Shown: positions 1 to 5,497 of the stretch, one piece after another
How the letters are laid out: every line of letters starts with the position of its first letter
Numbering within the stretch: the stretch's first letter is position 1
Assembly: GCA_030152265.1 (NCBI GenBank)
Contig: JASLHQ010000187.1
Location: forward strand, 1 to 6,262
DNA from: Savagea sp.
GTDB taxonomy: Bacteria; Bacillota; Bacilli; Bacillales_A; Planococcaceae
Direction: 5' to 3'
Length of the DNA stretch: 6,262 nucleotides
Notes under the pieces: generated by a model
What the model was told of the DNA's origin: nothing
Database searches by the model: none
Seen by the model: the letters and a program-made list of their open reading frames with translations, nothing else
Program-made: the position numbers and the translations under genes

Positions 1-336
1 AATCGAGCCTCCTGGTTTCGCGACGAAGTCTACTGCACCTTTCTCTATTGCGACCATTGTACTATCCGAACTCGCCTTTGCCGTGCTCGATAACATGACG
101 ACAGGTGTCGGAACGTCTTTCATAATATGATCGAGCGCTTCGAGTCCATCCATAATTGGCATTTCGATATCTAATGTGATGACGTCTGGTTTTAAGCGAA
201 TCGTTTTTTCAACAGCTTCCTTACCATTGCGTGCGACGTCTATTACTTCAATTTTAGGATGTTTATTTAATATGTCTGAGATAATTTTACGCATGAAAGC
301 GGAATCATCAACGACGAGTACACGTATAGTATTCAT
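1..336 (-). CDS. cheB: CheB chemotaxis methylesterase, N-terminal receiver domain (3' end outside window)
   Basis: CheB removes methyl groups from chemoreceptor glutamates (and deamidates glutamines) once phosphorylated by CheA, giving adaptation in chemotaxis; it is cytoplasmic. Only the first 112 codons are present, and the C-terminal esterase domain lies beyond base 1. What is visible is a complete response-regulator receiver core: the N-terminal strand RVLVVDDSAFMRK with acidic pair D10/D11, phosphoacceptor D56 in LDIEMPIMDG, the serine/threonine stretch S83-T85, and K107 in FVAKPGGS. The AKPGGS ending and DDSAFMRK opening are typical of CheB rather than CheY. The ATG at 334-336 is chosen because an in-frame TGA lies at 358-360 with no other start codon between. 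It begins 7 bases after the flhG stop, so it is probably co-transcribed and partly translationally coupled. cheA and cheW would be expected next, outside the window. Family assignment is firm, although the catalytic domain itself cannot be seen. Confidence 0.95.
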   Translation of the reverse strand, partial: MNTIRVLVVDDSAFMRKIISDILNKHPKIEVIDVARNGKEAVEKTIRLKPDVITLDIEMPIMDGLEALDHIMKDVPTPVVMLSSTAKASSDSTMVAIEKGAVDFVAKPGGSI

Positions 337-343
337 AATGACA

Positions 344-1243
344 TTACCTACTTCCTTTCATGAAGAAACCTTTCAATTTTTGAATGAAATGATTCGGCTC
401 TTCAACTCGTTCAAAAGGATTGCCGATAAACGCTTGCGTAATTTGAGTGAGCTGTTTTGAAAGCGTTGCATTTGGTTTCAATTCTGTGAACGGCTTTTGT
501 GCAATAACCGCTTCAGTCATCAATGGGTCTTCTTGTAAGTTCCCGAGAACGACCGTCTCTTTTTTCAAAAAGTTCTTCATAGCATATTGTAATCGATGTG
601 ATACTTGCTTCATCTGTTTGTTATTTTGAACGCGATTCGTGATAATATGGAGCGGTTTATCAAAGTCATTCATGACGATATATTTCATCATTGAATAGGC
701 ATCTGTGATCGATGTCGGTTCAGGGGTTGCTACAACAATAATATCGTCCACTGCTCCGATAAGTTCAATCGTCCGCTTCGTTGCACCTGCTCCCATATCG
801 AATATGATGTAATCGTAAGTTTTTTGCATCTCATCAAAAACCGTCATGAGCCGCTCTACAATCTCGTCCGTCCATTCCATAATGTCGTCGAGACCGCTTC
901 CCCCCGCAATATAATCTAAATGGGTGTTGTACGATGTAACAGTCTCTTCAATGAGCGCATTGCCTACTAAATAATCTTTCAATGAAAACTTAGGGTGTTG
1001 ACCGAGAATGATATGTACATTTCCCATCCCTAAATCCATATCGAGCAACATCACTTTTTTTCGATTGCGCGCCAATTCTAAAGCGAAATTAACGGAAATA
1101 TTCGTCTTCCCTACTCCGCCTTTACCGCTCACGACAGCAATAGTGCGAGCGAGTGATAAATGTTGACGCGCTCCCGTCTCATTTCGTGCTTGGTCAATCG
1201 CTTGAACCATTCGTTGCCTTAATTTCGCTGCTTGATCATTCAT
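344..1243 (-). CDS. flhG: FlhG (YlxH), MinD-like ATPase regulating flagellar number and placement
   Basis: FlhG is a ParA/MinD-family ATPase that works with FlhF to set flagellar number and position and cycles between cytoplasm and membrane. The 299-residue protein shows every expected part. The FlhF-activating motif DQAAKLR (DQAxxLR) is at residues 3-9. A deviant Walker A GKGGVGKT is at 40-47 with signature lysine K41 and P-loop lysine K46. The switch region LLDMDLGMGN (66-75) carries D68 and D70, and the Walker B-like IIFDMGAG is at 146-153. A C-terminal amphipathic segment, FIQKLKGFFMK, fits the membrane-targeting helix of MinD/FlhG proteins. Length and layout match Bacillus YlxH. The ATG at 1241-1243 is fixed by an in-frame TGA at 1250-1252. 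The gene overlaps flhF by 8 bases (start and stop nested in ATGAATGA), which suggests coupled translation of two proteins that act as a complex. MinD itself is excluded by the N-terminal motif and the operon context. Confidence 0.96.
   Translation of the reverse strand: MNDQAAKLRQRMVQAIDQARNETGARQHLSLARTIAVVSGKGGVGKTNISVNFALELARNRKKVMLLDMDLGMGNVHIILGQHPKFSLKDYLVGNALIEETVTSYNTHLDYIAGGSGLDDIMEWTDEIVERLMTVFDEMQKTYDYIIFDMGAGATKRTIELIGAVDDIIVVATPEPTSITDAYSMMKYIVMNDFDKPLHIITNRVQNNKQMKQVSHRLQYAMKNFLKKETVVLGNLQEDPLMTEAVIAQKPFTELKPNATLSKQLTQITQAFIGNPFERVEEPNHFIQKLKGFFMKGSR
346..358 (-). promoter_or_regulatory. Ribosome binding region of cheB, inside the end of flhG
   Basis: On the minus strand the last codons of flhG read AAAGGAAGTAGGT just before its stop. 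There are two candidate Shine-Dalgarno cores. AAAGGAAG (351-358) is the better match but sits 14 bases from the cheB ATG, and TAGGT (346-350) is weaker but sits 9 bases away. The signal is therefore moderate, and coupling to flhG translation may help. Confidence 0.5.
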
Positions 1244-2351
1244 CGCAATTCACACCCTCTAACAATCGATCCACTAATTGTTCCACTGATGCTTCTTCTA
1301 AATCCTCCGGTACTTCTTGACCGTCCGTAATATACGCTACTCCTAGACTAAATGCATCCATCATATTAAAAATAGAACCGACATTCGTCGCTTCATCTGC
1401 TTTCGTAAAAATAAAACGACGAATCGGTACATGTTCAAATTGATTCGCTATTTCTATCATATCACGTTCTTTTGAAACGAGTGAAAGAACGAGGTACGAC
1501 TCCATCGTTTTGTCAAATCGAATTAATTCATTTAAATCTTCCACAAATTGTTTATCTTTATAATTGCGCCCTGCCGTATCGATAAAGACGATATCGTAAT
1601 CCGTATAACGGTCCTTCGCTCGTTCGAAATCTTCGCGGCTATATACGACTTCAACAGGTGCTTGTAATAAATTCGCATATGTCTTCAACTGCTCAATCGC
1701 TGCGATTCGATACGTATCAGTCGTTATGAACCCGATTTTCTTCTTCTTTTCTAATAATGCACGCGCTGCAATTTTTGCGATCGTCGTCGTCTTCCCGACA
1801 CCTGTCGGACCGACGATATTAATGAATTTTTTATCGAACGTCACGCCACCGCATTCGTATTGCTCAAACTGTTGTAAGAGCGCTTGACGAACGAGTTTCA
1901 TTAACAGTTCATCATCGACGACGTCTTTCGTTTTAATTTTCTGATAAACAGCGTCACAAATTTGCAAAGTTAATTTTTCATTCAACTCATGGTCCATCAA
2001 TCCTTCATAAATAACTTGTAAAGGTTTCGGATAATGATCTTTATTCGATTTCGTTTGTAATTGCTGCAACATTTTTTTCATCTCGAGCAATTGCTCTGTC
2101 ATACGCTCTGATTCTTTCCGCTCTAATTCACGGTCCGTATCTTTAAGTTGAACTAAACGAGATGACGCCGGTCGAATAATAGGTTCTTCAAGACCGGCGA
2201 CAACTTCTACTTTATTTTTTTTAAACATGCCGAGAAAGCCCTTCGTTTGAATAACTGAAGAACGAATAATAACGGCATCCTCACCAAAATCAGCACGCAC
2301 TAACTGCATCGCTTCTACCATAGAATCTGCTACATATGTTTTCTGTTTCAT
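1236..2351 (-). CDS. flhF: FlhF, SRP-type GTPase for flagellar positioning
   Basis: FlhF is the third SRP-family GTPase, alongside Ffh and FtsY. It dimerises with GTP at the membrane, marks flagellar assembly sites, and has its GTPase stimulated by FlhG. The 371-residue protein (Bacillus FlhF is of similar size) has the family's three parts. The N-terminal B domain is at about 1-60 (opening KQKTYVADSMVEAMQLVR). A charged, Gln-rich, probably helical linker is at about 70-104. The NG domain follows from about 107. G-domain motifs are G1 GPTGVGKTT (181-189, K187), the insertion/switch DTYRIAAIEQL (212-222), G3 DTAGR (258-262), G4 TKAD (316-319) and the closing GQEVPEDL (344-351). At residue 321 the usual TKxDET reads TKADEA, a small departure that probably does not affect activity. 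The start overlaps the flhA stop as ATGA, and a GGGGTG/GGTGG-rich stretch just upstream gives only a weak ribosome site, so coupling to flhA is likely. Ffh and FtsY are excluded by the B domain and the neighbours. Confidence 0.96.
   Translation of the reverse strand: MKQKTYVADSMVEAMQLVRADFGEDAVIIRSSVIQTKGFLGMFKKNKVEVVAGLEEPIIRPASSRLVQLKDTDRELERKESERMTEQLLEMKKMLQQLQTKSNKDHYPKPLQVIYEGLMDHELNEKLTLQICDAVYQKIKTKDVVDDELLMKLVRQALLQQFEQYECGGVTFDKKFINIVGPTGVGKTTTIAKIAARALLEKKKKIGFITTDTYRIAAIEQLKTYANLLQAPVEVVYSREDFERAKDRYTDYDIVFIDTAGRNYKDKQFVEDLNELIRFDKTMESYLVLSLVSKERDMIEIANQFEHVPIRRFIFTKADEATNVGSIFNMMDAFSLGVAYITDGQEVPEDLEEASVEQLVDRLLEGVNCDE
1253..1260 (-). promoter_or_regulatory. Ribosome binding site of flhG, inside the end of flhF
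   Basis: The minus strand reads AGAGGGTG, a good though imperfect Shine-Dalgarno match, 9 bases before the flhG ATG. It lies in the codons for Leu-Glu-Gly-Val near the FlhF C-terminus, so flhG initiation takes place on mRNA still being read by ribosomes finishing flhF. Confidence 0.6.
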
Positions 2352-4384
2352 CCGATGTCCACCACCCCGACACTTTGTACTTCAATTGAAGCTTCTAATT
2401 CATTATATGACAAAATAGGTATTTGTGGGAAGTAGCGCTCTGTAATTTGACGTAAATACATGCGAATCGCTGGCGAACAGAGTACGACAGGCGTTTGATT
2501 CATTAATGCGACACGTTCTACTTCTTGCGCAAGAGATTCTAAAATTTGTTGTGATTGTTCAGGAGCTAGTGATAAATAGCTTCCATGTTCTGTTTGTTCA
2601 ATGTGATCCGCCATCAATTTTTCAACATTTCCTGACACGGTAAGTACTTTCAATGCGCTACCGTCTTGCGGTGCATATTGCATCGTAATTTGACGAGCGA
2701 GCGCTTGACGACAATATTCGATTAATAAATCGATGTCTGATGTATATTTTGAGTAATCTGCCAACGTTTCGAAAATGACAGGCAAGTTACGAATCGACAC
2801 TTTTTCACGCAATAAGCCGGCCAACACTTTTTGAATTTCTCCGATTGAGAGCGGTGTCGGTGTGAGCTCGTCTACGAGAATCGGGCTCGACTCGTGAATG
2901 TGATCGACAAGTTGTTTCGTCTCTTGACGGCCGAGAAGTTCCGATGCATTCGCTCGAATAATTTCAGTTAAATGAGTCGAGACGACGCTCGGTGGGTCAA
3001 CGACGGTGTAACCCATAATTTCAGCTTCTTCTTTCACATCTTCTGTAATCCATTTCGCTGGAAGTCCGAATGACGGCTCGATCGTGTCGATTCCTTCAAT
3101 CGTATCTTCTCCCCCTGGACTCATCGCTAAGTAATGATCGAGTAAGAGTTCTCCTCTAGCCATTTCATTCCCTTTAATTTTAATGCGATATTCGTTCGGC
3201 TGAAGTTGGATGTTATCTACAATTCGAACGACTGGAATGACGAGACCAAGTTCAAGTGCTAATTGGCGTCGTATCATGACGACTCGGTCTAAAATGTCTC
3301 CACCTTGTTCCGCATCAACGAGCGGGATAAGTCCGTAACCGAATTCGAATTCGATCGGATCGACGTTTAATAAGTTAATGACGTTTTCAGGACTCTTCAT
3401 CTCATCCGTCTCAACTTCTTCTTCCATTTCTAACAATTCTTCCGGATCTTCTTCCGCCTCTTGACGCATCATGTACGCTCCGATCACTAAAGCGAGGGCG
3501 ATCGGTGTCGTTAACATTAAACTGATTGGCGTCGTAATCCCGAGTAAGAAAATCGTCGTTCCTGCAACATATAACAATTTCGGTTGTCCGAGCAATTGGT
3601 CTGTAATATCTGTTCCGAGGTTGCCGTCTGATGCTGCACGCGTCACGACGATCCCTGTCGCTGTCGAAATGAGGAGTGCTGGAATTTGAGAAACGATCCC
3701 GTCCCCGACGGTTAAACGAGAAAAACGTTCCGCCGATTCTGCGAATGTTAATCCCATTTGAGCAACCCCGATGATCATCCCGACGATTAAGTTAATGATG
3801 ACGATAATAATCCCGGCGATTGCGTCCCCTTTAACGAACTTTGTCGCCCCGTCCATCGCACCGTAAAAGTCTGCTTCGTTACTTACTTTTTCGCGACGTT
3901 CACGCGCATCGATTTCAGAAATCATCCCTGCGTTTAAGTCCGCATCGATACTCATCTGTTTACCAGGCATCGCGTCGAGTGTGAAACGTGCAGCAACTTC
4001 AGATACACGTTCCGAACCTTTCGTAATAACGATGAACTGGATGATGATTAAAATGACGAAGACGACGAGACCGACGATGACGTTACCACCCGTTACGAAC
4101 GTACCGAATGTATCAACAACGCCCCCTGCTTCTCCACGTGTTAAAATCGCACGCGTTGTCGACACGTTCAATCCGAGTCGAAACAACGTAAGTAAGAGCA
4201 AGAGTGATGGGAAGATAGAAAATTCGAGAGCTTCCTTCATATTCATCGCTGTCAATAAGACGAGCAAACCTAATGTGATGTTCACGATAATTAAAAAACT
4301 TAACAGCCACGATGGTAATGGGATGACGAGCATCGCGACGATCATAATAACCGCTGCGAGTACACCTAAATCTTTAAATTGCAT
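2348..4384 (-). CDS. flhA: FlhA, flagellar type III export gate protein (FHIPEP family)
   Basis: FlhA forms the nonameric ring of the flagellar export gate: its membrane part couples the proton motive force to export and its cytoplasmic ring receives chaperone-substrate complexes. The 678-residue length is normal. The N-terminal part (about 7-306) contains about eight hydrophobic segments. Within it lies the conserved loop AARFTLDAMPGKQMSIDADL (131-150), then FYGAMDGATKFVKGDAIAG (173-191) and TVGDGIVSQIPALLISTATG (225-244). By alignment from memory to Salmonella FlhA, residues R78, R126, R133, D137, K182, D187 and D228 correspond to charged residues R94, R147, R154, D158, K203, D208 and D249, which matter for export; all are present. 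A very acidic linker (about 309-328) leads to the soluble domain, which opens DPIEFEFGYGLIPL. The protein ends VQSVGVVDIG, close to Bacillus FlhA. The ATG at 4382-4384 aligns with the Bacillus N-terminus. It is the only gene here with a real upstream spacer. A virulence-type SctV homologue is unlikely given the operon. Confidence 0.98.
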   Translation of the reverse strand: MQFKDLGVLAAVIMIVAMLVIPLPSWLLSFLIIVNITLGLLVLLTAMNMKEALEFSIFPSLLLLLTLFRLGLNVSTTRAILTRGEAGGVVDTFGTFVTGGNVIVGLVVFVILIIIQFIVITKGSERVSEVAARFTLDAMPGKQMSIDADLNAGMISEIDARERREKVSNEADFYGAMDGATKFVKGDAIAGIIIVIINLIVGMIIGVAQMGLTFAESAERFSRLTVGDGIVSQIPALLISTATGIVVTRAASDGNLGTDITDQLLGQPKLLYVAGTTIFLLGITTPISLMLTTPIALALVIGAYMMRQEAEEDPEELLEMEEEVETDEMKSPENVINLLNVDPIEFEFGYGLIPLVDAEQGGDILDRVVMIRRQLALELGLVIPVVRIVDNIQLQPNEYRIKIKGNEMARGELLLDHYLAMSPGGEDTIEGIDTIEPSFGLPAKWITEDVKEEAEIMGYTVVDPPSVVSTHLTEIIRANASELLGRQETKQLVDHIHESSPILVDELTPTPLSIGEIQKVLAGLLREKVSIRNLPVIFETLADYSKYTSDIDLLIEYCRQALARQITMQYAPQDGSALKVLTVSGNVEKLMADHIEQTEHGSYLSLAPEQSQQILESLAQEVERVALMNQTPVVLCSPAIRMYLRQITERYFPQIPILSYNELEASIEVQSVGVVDIG

Positions 4385-4389
4385 GTCAT

Positions 4390-4395
4390 CCCTTC
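4390..4395 (-). promoter_or_regulatory. Ribosome binding site of flhA in the flhB-flhA spacer
   Basis: The minus strand reads GAAGGG 5 bases before the flhA ATG, within a 24-base spacer (4385-4408) that is purine at 21 of 24 positions. The site is moderate in strength and close to the start codon. The purine-rich leader should be poorly structured and accessible to ribosomes, which is an inference from composition. Confidence 0.55.
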
Positions 4396-4408
4396 TTTCT
4401 TCTTCATT

Positions 4409-5497
4409 TTATATTTTGCGTTTCAAACGGTAAACGTATGCGAGCACTTCAGCTACCGCTTTAAAAAATTGTTCTGGTACCGCTTGATCGATTTCGACTT
4501 CGTCATACATCGCACGTGCGAGCGGCCGGTTTTCAACCATGACGATATCATGTTCTTTCGCGATCATTTTAATTTTTTGTGCGACGAAGTCTACCCCTTT
4601 GGCGACGACGATCGGTGCGTCCATTTCGCCATCTTTATACTTTAAAGCGATCGCATAATGCGTCGGGTTCGTAATGACGACGTCTGCTTCTGGGACTTCC
4701 TGCATCATCCGACGCATCGCCATCTCACGCTGTGTCTGTTTAATGCGTGATTTAATAAGCGGGTCCCCTTCCATATTTTTATATTCATCTTTAATATCTT
4801 GCTTCGACATTTTTAAGTTCTTTTCATAGTCATACTTTTGATAAAAGTAATCGAGAATCGAAATGAATAGTAAGACGAAAGCTGCCACAATTCCCATAAT
4901 TCCAACGAGTTTCGCAACCGTCATCAATGTTTCAGCAGGCGTTTTAAAAGCGAGTCCTAATACTTTATCGATATTGATGACGACAATCGTCGCCGTAACA
5001 GAACCTATAAATGATATTTTTAATACTGACTTTAACAATTCAACGATTGCACGAACTGAGAAAATACGTTTTAACCCTTTGATTGGATCGACCTTCTTCA
5101 AATCGAACTTCAACGGTTCAGTCGTAAATAAAAAACCGAACTGCATTAAATTCGCACTAATTCCTGCAATAATTGAAACGATGAAGACAGGTAATAAAAT
5201 GACTGCCATTTTCAATAACACTTGTATGTATACGAGCATGACCGAATCTTTCGTAATCGAAGGAGTCGAGACGAGCTCAGTGAACGTAAATTTGAAAAAG
5301 TGAAAGACCCGTTCTCTGAAAAAAGGTGCGGCAAAAAATAAAAATAAAAACACACATAAAATAACGAGCGCGCTCGTCACATCTTGACTTTTCAGTACTT
5401 GACCTTTTTTTCTAGAATCTTCCCTTTTTTTCGGTGTCGCTTTTTCTGTTTTTTCACCCGAGAAAAATTGCAAATCGAGACGTAGTAATTGCATCAT
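4409..5497 (-). CDS. flhB: FlhB, self-cleaving export gate switch protein
   Basis: FlhB is the export-gate subunit that switches secretion from rod/hook to filament substrates after autocleavage and interaction with the hook-length ruler FliK. The 362-residue protein has a basic N-terminal cytoplasmic stretch, GEKTEKATPKKREDSRKKGQ (14-33), typical of FlhB. Four hydrophobic segments follow (roughly 44-60, 88-122, 152-180 and 190-216). A cytoplasmic domain starts near 217. The autocatalytic motif NPTH is at 277-280, with cleavage expected between N277 and P278. The conserved tail region ENRPLARAMYDEVEID and AVAEVLAYVYRLK closes the protein. Two ATG codons lie in tandem at 5495-5497 and 5492-5494. 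The Shine-Dalgarno AGGAGG is 6 bases from the first and 9 from the second, so the true start may be Met2. The gene overlaps the fliR TAA by one base (TAATG). Non-flagellar SctU is ruled out by context. Confidence 0.97.
   Translation of the reverse strand: MMQLLRLDLQFFSGEKTEKATPKKREDSRKKGQVLKSQDVTSALVILCVFLFLFFAAPFFRERVFHFFKFTFTELVSTPSITKDSVMLVYIQVLLKMAVILLPVFIVSIIAGISANLMQFGFLFTTEPLKFDLKKVDPIKGLKRIFSVRAIVELLKSVLKISFIGSVTATIVVINIDKVLGLAFKTPAETLMTVAKLVGIMGIVAAFVLLFISILDYFYQKYDYEKNLKMSKQDIKDEYKNMEGDPLIKSRIKQTQREMAMRRMMQEVPEADVVITNPTHYAIALKYKDGEMDAPIVVAKGVDFVAQKIKMIAKEHDIVMVENRPLARAMYDEVEIDQAVPEQFFKAVAEVLAYVYRLKRKI

Noticed and set aside
176..460. Plus-strand open frames at 176-460 and 447-629 opposite cheB and flhG
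   Set aside because: They overlap strongly conserved CheB and FlhG coding sequence and show no domain.
2380..2391. Perfect 12-base palindrome CTTCAATTGAAG near the end of flhA
   Set aside because: It lies in conserved codons of the FlhA C-terminus, has no loop, GC stem or T-tract for a terminator, and coding continues through it.
3340..3353. Perfect 14-base palindrome CGAATTCGAATTCG
   Set aside because: It encodes the conserved Glu-Phe-Glu-Phe of FlhA (DPIEFEFGYG), so repeated codons explain the symmetry without an operator.
4113..4310. A 65-codon minus-strand frame inside flhA
   Set aside because: An out-of-frame shadow of the FlhA membrane domain, which is unmistakable in the main frame.
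3981..4433. A 150-codon open frame on the plus strand opposite the start of flhA and the flhB-flhA junction
   Set aside because: It is fully antisense to the conserved FlhA membrane domain, has low-complexity Thr/Ser/Asn/Lys composition with no recognisable domain, and reads like the complement of hydrophobic codons.
4379..4645. Plus-strand open frame opposite the flhB C-terminus
   Set aside because: Complement of the conserved FlhB cytoplasmic domain; no recognisable motif and no support for expression.
4863..5303. A 146-codon plus-strand open frame opposite flhB
   Set aside because: Antisense to the FlhB membrane segments, with Thr/Ile/Asn-rich composition of the kind produced by reading hydrophobic codons backwards, and no known motif.
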